Origin: Cyanidium caldarium
Lineage: Eukaryota; Rhodophyta; Bangiophyceae; Cyanidiales; Cyanidiaceae
Direction of reading: 5' to 3'
Assembly: GCA_026184775.1 (NCBI GenBank)
Contig: JANCYW010000002.1
Coordinates: 62,001 to 126,000, forward strand
DNA length: 64,000 nucleotides
Shown here: in pieces, positions 48,361 through 58,603 of the stretch
Numbering within the stretch: the stretch's first letter is position 1
How the letters are laid out: each line of letters begins with the position of its first letter
Position numbers and translations under genes: made by a program
The notes under the pieces: model-generated
Seen by the model: only the letters and a program-made list of their open reading frames with translations
Told to the model about the DNA's origin: nothing
Databases searched by the model: none

Positions 48361-50427
48361 TCACGAGCTGACGGGACACTTTGCTCGACTTGTACCCTTG
48401 CCACTCCCCTCTGGCCCATATCCTCCGTCGCTATCTTCCTCATCGGACCTGCCCGCATCACCCGCTCGCCCTCCCGTCTCTCCCTCATCCTCTTCTTCTT
48501 CTTCTTCCTCTTCTTCTTCTTCGTCGTCGTCGTCTGACTCGTCGGTGTCCTCATCGACGTCCATCTTAGACTCTTCTTCTTCTTCTTCCTCCTCTGGTTC
48601 CTCTTCCTCTTCTTCGGCGAAACTCTTCTCCTGGCGTCGCTCCTCCTCGGTTCGCGTCTCCTCTTCGTCGGTGCGCGCCATGTAAAACGCATTCAGCACC
48701 GCATCGAACCGGACGCCCTTGATCCATACCTGTCGTTCGCCGAACGCCACCTCGCTCCAACGCACCACTCCGGTGCCGTCGGTGGCCGCGGCCAGCTCGG
48801 GCGGTATGCGCACTGCCGTCAGCGGCAGCGGCACACCCGCAGCTGCCGTAGCTGCCCGATCCGTGCGCGCCGGTTGTAGCACCTCGGCGAAGCGGTACAT
48901 TTTGTGTTTGGCGTTGCGTTTGCGCACCAAACCCAACTCGTACCGTCGCCGCTGGCGCGTCTCCAAATACAACACCTCGTGCATCAGACGCGCGGTGAGG
49001 CGCCATTCGCGGCGCACTGCCCGGTCCGCCACCACGCTCCAGGCGTACGCCAAACACGGCTCGTTGCTGAGGTTGAAGCGCAAGGTCGCCTCCGGGATGA
49101 GGGCGATGCGACGGCGCTTGGCGGCCTCGAAGGCCGGCGCGCCCATCGCGGCCATGCCCGGTGGCAGCGCCGAGGCGGCGGCCGCCGCCGCCGCTGCTGC
49201 CGAGGTCGGGGTCGGTGCGGCACATGCCGCCTGCATAATCGGCGAGCGCAGCACCAGCGCATCGCTGAAAGGGATGAAATGTTGGCTGAACAGCTGTGCG
49301 GTGGCGTGCAACGGCTGTACCGGTTCGCGCGCCGTGGTGAGCAGGTGCTGAATCACGAAATCCATCGGATGCCGCACGGCGTACAGGTCGGCGCTCGGTT
49401 CGCGCAACGACGACACCTGCACCACCGTCCATTCGGCAAACGGTGCGGCGCTCTCGCGCTCGCTAGGCGCATGCCACCACCGACGCGAACCGATCTCGTT
49501 GCGGAACACGCCCGGATACAGTTTGGAGGTGCCGCCATCGACGCGACGCAGCTGCAGCCGCACCACCACCTCACGGGCGCCCGCCGTGCTGCGCAGATCC
49601 CCGGCGAGCGCACCGGCAGCACCGGCGGCATCGGGCGCACTGGCCGGTCGCACACCGTTCAACGCACCCGATGATGCAGCGACGTGGCCGTGATCACCCC
49701 ACTGGCCGATGCCCAGTCCCTCCATCATGCTCGGCATGCGTGAGGCGTACTCCTGATCGTGTTCCGCGGCGCGTCCGAACAGCACACGATCGGTGTACGG
49801 GTACGCGCCCGGTGGCACGATGTAGTACAGCAGCGGGGCCAGGTACCCCAAATGCACCAGCACCGCCACCAAGTCGGAGTCGGCGGTGTAGGTCCCGTCG
49901 CCCCAGAGTTGTCGCCGCGGAAGTGCCGGATTGAATATGGTGAAAAATTCCAGCGGTACGATCACGTCCACCGGCACCGGGGTGTCGGCCGGCTGCGCGG
50001 CCAGAAAGTCGAGGGGCAACGTGGCGCCCGGACGGTAGATGTAGTGGCACACCGGCAGCTCGTCGCTGCGATATCCTCTCACAGACGCGAATACGTTGCG
50101 CGCCTCTTCGGGAGTGAGTCGCAAGGTGGCCGGGGCGGGCGCCTCGGCGGCGCGCGGCTGACTCGCAGCGGCCGGGCCGTTGCCCGCCGATGGTGCTGCT
50201 CCATCGCGCCGAGCGGTGGAGTCGATAGGCGCCTCCGCATGGATCCCCCGCCCGCCAGATTCCGCTTTCAATATCGACTGACCAGACTTCGCGGGCGGCG
50301 CTGGCGCCGCGGTCGCTCTCTCGTCGGCAGCCGCGGCGCTGCCTGCAGACGGCGGTTGAGGTGTCGGCTCACGATCTCCCACTGGTGTTGGCGGTGGCGT
50401 CTCTTGTGAATGGCCGACATCTGCCAT
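48361..50427 (-). CDS. Rxt3-domain protein, putative histone-deacetylase complex subunit
   Basis: A 688-residue protein whose centre resembles the Rxt3 domain of the Rpd3L histone-deacetylase complex: LPRRQLWGDGTYTADSDLVA, then VLVHLGYL, REVVVRLQLRRVDGGTSKLY and FRNEIGSRRWW. In fungi the same elements read WGTDVYTDDSD, VHSG and RNGIKSREWG. A low-complexity Pro/Ala N-terminus precedes it. A second conserved-looking region (about 430-600) contains LPEATLRFNLSNEPCLAY-like sequence and KHKMYRFAEVLQP. The C-terminal 100 residues are almost all Glu, Asp, Ser and Gly, coded by TTC/GAA repeats (48492-48600), typical of chromatin proteins. The ATG at 50427 is the first in frame; a TTG far upstream was rejected. 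The HDAC role is inferred from the domain. Confidence 0.65.
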   Translation of the reverse strand: MADVGHSQETPPPTPVGDREPTPQPPSAGSAAAADERATAAPAPPAKSGQSILKAESGGRGIHAEAPIDSTARRDGAAPSAGNGPAAASQPRAAEAPAPATLRLTPEEARNVFASVRGYRSDELPVCHYIYRPGATLPLDFLAAQPADTPVPVDVIVPLEFFTIFNPALPRRQLWGDGTYTADSDLVAVLVHLGYLAPLLYYIVPPGAYPYTDRVLFGRAAEHDQEYASRMPSMMEGLGIGQWGDHGHVAASSGALNGVRPASAPDAAGAAGALAGDLRSTAGAREVVVRLQLRRVDGGTSKLYPGVFRNEIGSRRWWHAPSERESAAPFAEWTVVQVSSLREPSADLYAVRHPMDFVIQHLLTTAREPVQPLHATAQLFSQHFIPFSDALVLRSPIMQAACAAPTPTSAAAAAAAAASALPPGMAAMGAPAFEAAKRRRIALIPEATLRFNLSNEPCLAYAWSVVADRAVRREWRLTARLMHEVLYLETRQRRRYELGLVRKRNAKHKMYRFAEVLQPARTDRAATAAAGVPLPLTAVRIPPELAAATDGTGVVRWSEVAFGERQVWIKGVRFDAVLNAFYMARTDEEETRTEEERRQEKSFAEEEEEEPEEEEEEEESKMDVDEDTDESDDDDEEEEEEEEEEEDEGETGGRAGDAGRSDEEDSDGGYGPEGSGKGTSRAKCPVSS

Positions 50428-50997
50428 GGCTGCAGATGTCGTCGACGAACGGGCGCACACGTGTTGCGGTGGTTGGCCGGCACCAGTCGGGCTGGGAACG
50501 CCCTCGAGTGCCCAGGAGCCGGCGCGGTCCTCCCGATGAACCCCAGGCACTGCGGCGTTGATCTCAGGAGATGACGCCCACGCCGACTCGAACAACGCAG
50601 CGCTGCGAGTTTCGTCACTCTCCTAGGCCATCGCTTGCTACGCCCAACGGTGGGTGCTTGCAGGCGGCATCGAGCACGCAGCCGCTACCGTTGCAGAGCG
50701 AACGTGCGCTCTGCACACGCACACACGCACGCACGCACGCGACGCTCGGGTCGATGACGCGATCCGAACGCGATGCTGGGATAGGCGCCCTCACCTGCAC
50801 GGGCCAGGGCAGCCTCGAGCGCTGCAGGGTGTGGACGCGCGACCTGGTGACACCTTCCCGGTTCCGTCACTCATCGCCGAGGCGTCTTGATGGTGAGTGC
50901 AGCGCGAGCAACAAGGTTAGGACCAGGTCGGGTGTTTGAACATAGGCACGTTTGGGACGGGAGCGCCAAGGTGAGCGCGCACACGGTCGCGCAATTG
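50428..50997. promoter_or_regulatory. Divergent spacer Rxt3-like / HCF173-like
   Basis: A 570-nt divergent region holding a CACG/CACA repeat at about 50714-50741 and the possible alternative start of the HCF173-like gene (ATG 50890). Nothing else is recognisable. Confidence 0.4.
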
Positions 50998-52845
50998 ATG
51001 TTTGCGAGCTCCACTGGCCTCACGGCGACCGCGGCCAGCTGGCGCGGACGCCGCCCACCCCGGGCAGACTGCACGGCACGCGGGATGGGAGCACTGCACC
51101 GAACGCCCCGAGCCGCCTACGCCAGCTGGTTATCTGGGGTCGGTGGCTACTTCACCGCCCGGAGCCATCCCCTCCGCACCCGACATGCCGCGCATCGGGC
51201 AGCGGTACGCGCTCGACCGCGGGTAACTCGACTTGTTGCGTCGCTGGATGAGTGGTTGGCGGCAGCGCGATCGGTGATGAATGCGCGAATCAGTGGTGTC
51301 CCCGGCGGCGTCGGCGTACGCGGCTCCATCGACGAGCGCAAACTGCAACGGCTGGCGCGGTACGGAGAGCGCGTGCAGGCAGTGCAGGGCGAGATCGACG
51401 ACGCCGACGCCCTGATACCGCTGGTGCTGGTGGTGGGCGCCACCGGTCGCACCGGCCGCCTCATCGTGCGCAAGCTGTTGCTGGGTGGGTTTCGGGTGCG
51501 CGCGCTGGTGCGCAACCTGACCTCGGCGACGGTGGAGAAACTCGGTATTGGATGCGAGTACGTCAAGGCCGACTTGCGCGACAAGGATTCGCTACTGGAC
51601 GCGGTGTACGGGGTGGACAAGGTGATCTGTGCGGTGGAGTCGGAGGACGAGACGTTGCAGGCGGGTGTGCGCGACCTGATCCGGGTGTTCCAGGACGCGC
51701 GCTTTGTGGAGTTTGGTCGTCGCGACTCGGCCAAAGTGACCCTGTTTCACTTTCAGAAAGATGCGCATCTGACGGTGTGGAGCGTGGACACCGGCGAGGT
51801 GGATTCGCTGGTGCTGCCGTCGGGTCGAGCGACAGCCGCGGCGGCAGCGGCCACGGAGGAGGGGGGTTTACGCCCGCCGACGACGAGAAGACAGGCGCTG
51901 GCAGCGCCGCGCGCCAGCTTTGCCCGCAACGCGCACGGCAATGCTGCCTTCCACGGTCGCCTGCTCGATGTGAACACTGCGTACGCGGTGGCCCAGACGG
52001 TGTCGTTCGCCGCCAAACCGCTCAACTTTGTCGGTTTCTCGGGCGTCATCCTGCGCTGCCTCAGCGACGGCCAGGAGTACACGTTCGTGGTGCGCACCCA
52101 GAGTGGCACTGCCCGCGGCGTGCAGTTTGCCGCGCCGTTCCGCACCGCGCCCGGACGCAAGTGGACCACGGTGCGACTGGCGTTTTCCGATTTCCTGGTG
52201 CAGAACTGCCGCGACCTCAGCGTGCAGCGGCAGGATGTGCGCGACGCCGTCTCGCTGGATCTGTCGTGCGTCACCCAGTTGGAGGTGATGTACGAGGCGC
52301 GGCGCAATCACGGCCGGCCACCACCATCGCCGACGGAGAGTGCCAAGGAGCGGCCGCGACGGCGCGGCGAATTCTACCTGGTGATGGACTATGTGAAAGC
52401 GTACCGCACACAGGACGAACCGGAGTTTGTGCTGGTGTCTTGCATGCGCGAGGCCGAACTGCAGTGCCCGGTGGACGACAAACGCGTCACCGAGCGGGCG
52501 CTGAAAGCAAGCGGCCTTTCGTATTGCATCGTGCGGCCGGGGCTGCTCACCGAGGAGCCGGGCGGTATCCGCAACATCCGTTTTGATCAAGCGCGACTAC
52601 GGCAGCCGCGCAGTGCTAGCGGTGGCCATCCGATACTCGACGCCGAACACACCCCGCCGCCCGGCGCCAGTGCCTTGCCCACCATATCCCGCGCTGACGT
52701 GGCCGACATCTGCGTGTCGTGCCTGCTGGATGCCCGCGGCTGCAACGTCACCTTCGATGCGTTCGCCAGCTGGTACGCGCCCACGGTCAAAACGCCCAGC
52801 CAAGGATACAGCATCCTGTTCGGTCAACTGCGACCGAACTTGTAG
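50998..52845 (+). CDS. HCF173-like plastid protein (atypical SDR with CIA30 insertion)
   Basis: A 615-residue protein with an NAD(P)-binding fold split by a CIA30 domain, the architecture of Arabidopsis HCF173, which activates translation of psbA mRNA. The dinucleotide motif is VVGATGRTGRLIVRKLLLGG, followed by VRALVRN and YVKADLRDKDSL. The CIA30 part contains GFSGVILRCLSDGQEYTFVV, KWTTVRLAFSDF and FYLVMDYVKAYR. The SDR resumes with ERALKASGLSYCIVRPGLL and ISRADVADICVSCL. The start is uncertain: 50998 gives MFASSTGLTATAASW, a good transit peptide; 50890 and 51085 are also in frame. A closely related SDR-CIA30 paralogue cannot be excluded. It converges on IleRS with a 60-nt gap. Confidence 0.8.
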   Translation: MFASSTGLTATAASWRGRRPPRADCTARGMGALHRTPRAAYASWLSGVGGYFTARSHPLRTRHAAHRAAVRARPRVTRLVASLDEWLAAARSVMNARISGVPGGVGVRGSIDERKLQRLARYGERVQAVQGEIDDADALIPLVLVVGATGRTGRLIVRKLLLGGFRVRALVRNLTSATVEKLGIGCEYVKADLRDKDSLLDAVYGVDKVICAVESEDETLQAGVRDLIRVFQDARFVEFGRRDSAKVTLFHFQKDAHLTVWSVDTGEVDSLVLPSGRATAAAAAATEEGGLRPPTTRRQALAAPRASFARNAHGNAAFHGRLLDVNTAYAVAQTVSFAAKPLNFVGFSGVILRCLSDGQEYTFVVRTQSGTARGVQFAAPFRTAPGRKWTTVRLAFSDFLVQNCRDLSVQRQDVRDAVSLDLSCVTQLEVMYEARRNHGRPPPSPTESAKERPRRRGEFYLVMDYVKAYRTQDEPEFVLVSCMREAELQCPVDDKRVTERALKASGLSYCIVRPGLLTEEPGGIRNIRFDQARLRQPRSASGGHPILDAEHTPPPGASALPTISRADVADICVSCLLDARGCNVTFDAFASWYAPTVKTPSQGYSILFGQLRPNL

Positions 52846-52905
52846 CGGGGAGCGCGAGACGAGGGCGGCAGTCGTCTGGCAGCGCCGACCGCTTTACGTG
52901 CCTCC

Positions 52906-53017
52906 CTATTCGCCCGCCGCTGCTAATAAATCCGCCAAGTTGGTCATCACGGTATCGCCGAGGATCAGCGGCACCTCCACGCCATCCACCTCCACCACCC
53001 CGGCCACTGAATTTTCA

Positions 53018-53051
<34 letters not shown>

Positions 53052-56000
53052 CGGCGGCGCTCAACAGACACGACCGCTCGCGCGCTTGTACTGCCGCCGC
53101 CCACGCTTCTCGCTGCGGTGGCGACAGCGCCGCCAGCCGCGGCGATCGCGTATTCGGCCACAGGCCAGCGCGCACCAGCGCGAGGCGCACCGCCTCGCCC
53201 TGCACGGCATCGACCGGCTCGTCGACCAGCACTGCCATCGTCACCCCCGGCAGACGGCGCACGGCGTCCAGGGCGCGGTACGGCAGCAGGCGCCGGCCGC
53301 CGAGCAGCGCTCCCGCCTCTTCAGCACGCTCCTGCAACACGCGCGCCACGCCCTCCCCATTGCCGCCCACGAACACCTCCACCGCATCGCTGGGCACCAG
53401 ACCGATCTTCTTGCGCAGCCGCTGCACCCGATTGACCACTTCGCGCACCCACCCCTCCAGCACCAGTGTCTCGTCCAGCGACAAGTCCAGCACCAGCGTT
53501 ACGCCGCTCGCCGAGTCCGCCTCCACATCCTCGTGCATCTGCAGGTGTCCGCGGTCGATATCGCGCTGGATGAACACCTCAGACGCCTGTAACTGCAGCG
53601 GCGGGTCGCTCAACTGCACGCTACCGCGTCGCTGCAGCGCCATCACCTGCGCCGACGACCAGCCGCGCACCTGGCGCGCCACCGCAGGGAAGGCGGCGCC
53701 GAGGCGCGGTCCGAGCACCTTGCCGTCCGGCACTGCCCGATACGACAAGTACCGCACCTCGTCGGTGCTGTACTCCACATCGTGCACGTTCAGCTCCAGC
53801 CGCACGTAATGCTCCAGTGCCCGCACCCGTTGCACCGCCTGCTCATCGCGGTGCACGATGCGCGCCCGTCGCAGCGGCTGTTTCAGAGCGATGCCGTGGC
53901 GCTCGCGCAACGTCCGGCCCAGCAGAATCGCCTGCTGCATGTGCGCCACCGCCTGCTCAAAGTCGCGGTCGATGGCGGCGATGCGCGACGGCGGCATCAT
54001 CACAAAGTGCACCGACGCACACACCAATGAGTCGTACCGCGGGGAGTGCCGCGAGACGAACTGCCGCATGTTCTGATACAGCCACTCCGACGTGAACGGC
54101 GCGAACGGCGCCATCAGAATACACAACGTAAGCAGCACCTCGCCCAACGTGGTGAGCGCGACGGCCTGGTCGGCGCGCGACACCTCGGGCGCGCCTCTGA
54201 GTCGCGGCCGGTTCATCCGTACGTACCCGTTGGTGAGCGACTCGATAAACCAAAGCAGGCGCGGCACGACGGTGTACAGGCGATACGCCTGCATCTCGTC
54301 GCGGACAAACTCGATCAACGAGCTCAGCAGCGACTGAATCCACTTGTCCATGGCGTTGGCGGGCGTGGCGGACGTGGGGCAATCCTCGCCGATGTGCAGC
54401 CGGTCGGCGGCATCGTCCGTCGCAACGGGCGGTTGCAGGAATGGCAACGCGTTCTGCACAAAGAATCGATACGCGTTATACCACGGCAGTAGCACATCGC
54501 GCACCATATCCCGCACGCCCGCCTCCCGGAAGCGCAACGTCTCGCCGCGTACCACCGGCGACTGGATCAGGTACAGGCGCAGCGCATCGGCGCCGTACCG
54601 CTCCACCACCGCCATCGGATCGGGATAGTTCTTCAGGCGCTTGCTCATCTTCTTGCCGTCCTCGGCCAGCACCAACCCGTTCACAATGACGTTCTGGAAG
54701 GGTGCGCGATCGAACAGCGCCACGCTCAGCACCATCAGCGTGTAGAACCAGCCGCGTGTCTGGTCCTGCCCCTCGGCGATAAAGTTGGCCGGAAAGAGGC
54801 CGCTGCCCAGGAACGCCGGCTCGTCGACGGCGAACGGGTAATGGTGGCTGCCGTACGGCATGGCGCCCGACTCGAACCAGCAATCGAACACCTCCTCCAC
54901 GCGCCGCAAATAGGTGCCCGGTCGCATGCGGCTCTCCATTCGAATGTCGTCCACGTATTGGCGGTGCAGGTCGCGCACCGTGCCCGGGGGGAGGCCGGCG
55001 CGCTGCTCCAGCTCGGCGATAGAGCCGATCACCACCACCTCGCTGCCGTCCTCGCTTTGCCAGATGGGCAGTGGCGTGCCCCAGTAGCGGTTGCGGCTTA
55101 CGTTCCAGTCGCGCGCGTTCGCCAGCCAGTTGCCGAAGCGGTGCTCGCCGGTAGAGGCCGGCACCCAGCGGGCGGTTGCATTACAGGCCACCAGTCGGTC
55201 GCGGATGCGCTCGACGGCCACGAACCACGACGGCACGGCGCGGTAAATGAGCGGCGTGTCGCTGCGCCAGCAGAACGGGTACGAGTGCTGGTAGGTGTCG
55301 TGCTTGATCAGGCGGCCGGCGGCTTTGATGCGGCGTATCAGTTCGCGGTCGGCGTCCTTGATGTACACGCCCGCCAGATCGGTGACCGGCTCGGTGAAGC
55401 GGCCGTCGTCGTCCACCGGGCACGGCAGCGCAGCAGTTGTCGCTGAGGCGACGGCTTCATCGCGCTGCACGATGCCCTCGCGCGTGCAGATGCGAAAGTC
55501 GTCCTCGCCGAACGCCGGCGCCAGATGCACGATTCCCGTGCCGCTGTCGGCGGTCACAAAGGTGTCGGCCACCACGCGAAATGCGTCATGCAGTCGAGCG
55601 GCGCCGGAATGGCGCACGAAATAGTCAAACATCGGCTGATAGCGGCAGCCGACCAGCGCCGTGCCCGGCGTGCGCGACAACACCTGATAGTCGCCGCGCG
55701 CTTGCGCCTTGGCGGCCGCCGCCGGGCCGTCGCCGCCGCCCTTGAACAACTCACCGATACGGGCGGCGGCCACCACCAGCACGCGCCCGTCACGCGTATT
55801 GTCGCAAAGGCGTACATACTCCAGTTCCGGATGCACACACAGCGCCACATTGCTGGGCAACGTCCACGGGGTCGTGGTCCACGCCACCAACTCGGCACCG
55901 TCCGCATCGCCCACGATGGGAAACGACACCGTCACCGCCGGGTCCTGCACATCTTTGTAGTTCAAGTTGGCCTCAAAATTGCTCAGCGGCGTGCTGCACG

Positions 56001-56550
56001 CAGTCGAATAGGGCATCACCCGGAAACCGCGATACACCAGACCCTGGCGGTGCAGCTCGCTGAACGCCCACCACACCGACTCCATAAACGACAAGTCCAT
56101 CGTGCGATAACCGCGCTCAAAATCAATCCACCGCCCGATACGCCTCACGATCGCCTCCCATTCCGCGGAGTAGCGCATCACGATGCTGCGGCAGGCGTCG
56201 TTGTACTTGGCCAGCCCGATGCGCAAAACGTCGTCGCGCGAGCGCACGTTCATCGCCTGATCGATCTCGTACTCCACCGGCAGACCGTGGCAATCCCATC
56301 CAAACCGTCGCGGCACTCGATACCCGCTCTGATACGCAAACCGCGTCACCGTGTCCTTGATGGTGCCCGCCAGGATGTGGCCGTAGTGCGGCAGGCCGGT
56401 GGCGAACGGTGGACCGTCATAGAACGTAAACAGCGGCCGATCCGCCGCCCGACGGTTGGACTCTTCAAACGCATCCAGACGCTCCCACAGCTTCAACGTC
56501 TCCCGCTCCTTGTCCGGAAATGACACACTCTCCGGTGCGAAGATGCGCAT
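52906..56550 (-). CDS. IARS: Isoleucyl-tRNA synthetase, eukaryotic cytosolic type
   Basis: A class Ia synthetase charging tRNA-Ile. The 1214-residue product starts MRIFAPESVSFPDKERE, typical of the eukaryotic enzyme. It has the HIGH motif HYGH (PPFATGLPHYGHILAGT), WDCHGLPVEYEID, editing-domain blocks (AWTTTPWTLPSN, HLAPAFGEDDF) and the KMSKS motif KMSKRLKNYPDP. The C-terminal extension contains a pure Ala run from a GGC repeat (about 53016-53055) before VDGVEVPLILGDTV. An in-frame ATG at 56757 would add 69 residues, mostly Arg/Pro/Ser with a hydrophobic end, plausible as an organelle presequence. That longer form would overlap the 5' region of the divergent phosphatase. I annotate the short conserved form. 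Confidence 0.94.
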
Positions 56551-56780
56551 GACGGCAGCAACGCGGTGGCCGACGACGACGATGAGGGACGCGAGAAGCG
56601 CGCGGGCGTGCCCGGCCGATTCGCGGCGGCGCGCGCGATCGCTCGGACGTCGACGTTGGGGTCGTCGTCGTGAGCGGTAGCGCGGCTGCAAACCCGTCGA
56701 GCGGGCGTGCGGAGGCCGCTGAAAGCATGGTCGACGAGGCGGAAAAGGGCACTTCATTCGACAGGGAGCATGGAAGGCAC

Positions 56781-58538
56781 ATGAGAAGGCAGTGTGTCTC
56801 TAGAAAACGCCAAAAGTTCTGGTTGACGGTGTTGCTCTTGGTGGCTGTTGCGCGGCCGCTGGGTTGGGCGGGTGGCGTCTGCGCGTCTCATCCTGGGCAC
56901 CACGGGGCGCACGACCGGTCGCTGCACCGGCGTGCACATCATGAGAAGAGCACTGCCTGGTTGGGTGGATTTCCGGTGGATATGCTGGAGGTGGACGATC
57001 CGGGCGACACCGACGGGCAATATCCCGGCACGTCCGACCACGACGGCCTCCCGCCGACGCGCGGCGACCTCAAGGCGGTGGTCATCGTGGCGCGGCACGC
57101 GGACCGCGCGCCACAGAATCATGCGCCGGCGTATGCCACCGGCACGCGCCACGAGTACTTCCGGCCGTTCCCGTTTGATAATACCACCTGGGATGTGGAC
57201 TACGGCCAGTTGACCGGGCTGGGCATGCGGCAGTGTTTCAACTTTGGGCGTTTTCTGCGCAGGCGTTACATCAGCGGTCACGCTGCGGATAGGCTGCTGC
57301 GGGAGCGGTACGATCACGAGCAGACGCACGTGCGCGCCACCGACGTGGATCGCACGCTGGTGTCCGCGCAGGCGGTCATGCAGGGGCTGTACCCGGCCAA
57401 GACCGGCCCGCGCATCTCCCGCGAGGTGGAGGCCGACTCGGACTTGCCGCGATACGGCATGCCCCACGGTTTGCAGATGGCACCGGTGCACACCCGACTG
57501 TACCGCGACGATCGCCTGCTGGACGGCAGCGGCCGCGGGCGCTGTCCCCGATGGGACGCCTTCACCGCCGCGGCCGTCAAGTCGAGCGCGGTGTACGGAA
57601 GCCTGTCCAACCAGAGCGCACTGTTGGAGGCGCTGCCAGCGCTGACCGGGTACGGCGCGGAGGAGATCGCGGCGCTACCGAAACGAGCCAAAGTGGGTCT
57701 GGTGGCCGCGTTGCGCGACGTGCGCGTGTGTCAGCGCTCGCATCGCCTCTCGGTGCCGCCGAACATATCGGCGTTCGACGAGGCGCTGGAGCAGGTGACC
57801 ATCAACCTGAATCGGGCCAAGTGGGATGCATCGGGTATGGGTGCGCTGGTGGGCGGGCGGCTGCTGCGCTCCATCGCCACCCGGTTGCAGACGGCCGTCG
57901 CCGGGGAGAACGGCGATCCGGAGGTGCTGTCCTTGGTGAAGAACGAGTGCAATCAGAAGGGACACGACGGTGATGAAGTGGGCAACTGTTGGCGCAAACT
58001 AGTGTACTATTCGGGGCACGACACCACGTTGTTCGACTTGCGCGCCGCGTTGGGCGTGCCCGCGGTGATCGACGGTATTGCGCCGTATCTGTCGCACGTG
58101 ATCTTCGAGTTGCGGCGCGTCGGCCCCGAGGATGACGCGTTCCAAGTGACGGTGCTGGCGGGACACTATGCGCAGCGGCCACGTCCGTTGCGTGGACCGT
58201 TTTGCGGCGGCCACGCCACTTGTGCGGCGTCGCAGTTTATGGCCTGGGTGAACGACACCGTGCCGGGGGACGTCACGACGGCGTGCGCGGCGGAGTCGGA
58301 GTCGTGGTTGGGTCGACTGTTCGGGGTGCATCGACCGACACCGTCGGCCGCACCGCACGCCGTCCGTGGACAGGAGGGTGACGGGACGGCAGCGGACGCC
58401 AGAGATGATGCTAGTGGGCGGCGCGGTCTGCTGCAGGGTCTGCTGCTCTGTTCGCTCATCCTACTGGTGCCGGTCGCGTTTCTGGCCTTGCGCGGATGGC
58501 GGCGTCAACCGATGCGTGACGCGTACGAGCCGATATAG
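56781..58538 (+). CDS. Membrane-bound histidine acid phosphatase
   Basis: A 585-residue secretory-pathway phosphatase of the lysosomal/prostatic acid phosphatase branch. A signal peptide (FWLTVLLLVAVARPLGWAGG) is followed by the active-site segment VIVARHADRAPQN, with nucleophile His and two Arg; the usual RHGDR Gly is Ala. YGQLTGLGMRQCFNFGRFLR, HVRATDVDRTLVSAQAVM and SGHDTTLFDLRAALG (the proton-donor HD) are as in the family. One C-terminal span (LLLCSLILLVPVAFLAL) and a short basic tail make it type I membrane-bound. Targets are probably phosphomonoesters in vacuole, lysosome or outside the cell; specificity is unknown. An upstream in-frame ATG at 56727 would put the signal at residues 31-50 and is less likely. 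Confidence 0.85.
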   Translation: MRRQCVSRKRQKFWLTVLLLVAVARPLGWAGGVCASHPGHHGAHDRSLHRRAHHEKSTAWLGGFPVDMLEVDDPGDTDGQYPGTSDHDGLPPTRGDLKAVVIVARHADRAPQNHAPAYATGTRHEYFRPFPFDNTTWDVDYGQLTGLGMRQCFNFGRFLRRRYISGHAADRLLRERYDHEQTHVRATDVDRTLVSAQAVMQGLYPAKTGPRISREVEADSDLPRYGMPHGLQMAPVHTRLYRDDRLLDGSGRGRCPRWDAFTAAAVKSSAVYGSLSNQSALLEALPALTGYGAEEIAALPKRAKVGLVAALRDVRVCQRSHRLSVPPNISAFDEALEQVTINLNRAKWDASGMGALVGGRLLRSIATRLQTAVAGENGDPEVLSLVKNECNQKGHDGDEVGNCWRKLVYYSGHDTTLFDLRAALGVPAVIDGIAPYLSHVIFELRRVGPEDDAFQVTVLAGHYAQRPRPLRGPFCGGHATCAASQFMAWVNDTVPGDVTTACAAESESWLGRLFGVHRPTPSAAPHAVRGQEGDGTAADARDDASGRRGLLQGLLLCSLILLVPVAFLALRGWRRQPMRDAYEPI

Positions 58539-58603
58539 GGGAGTGTCGGCACCGCCAACAAGCTCGACGTGCCAACACCCATTTCCTCCATTCTCATCGG
58601 CGA

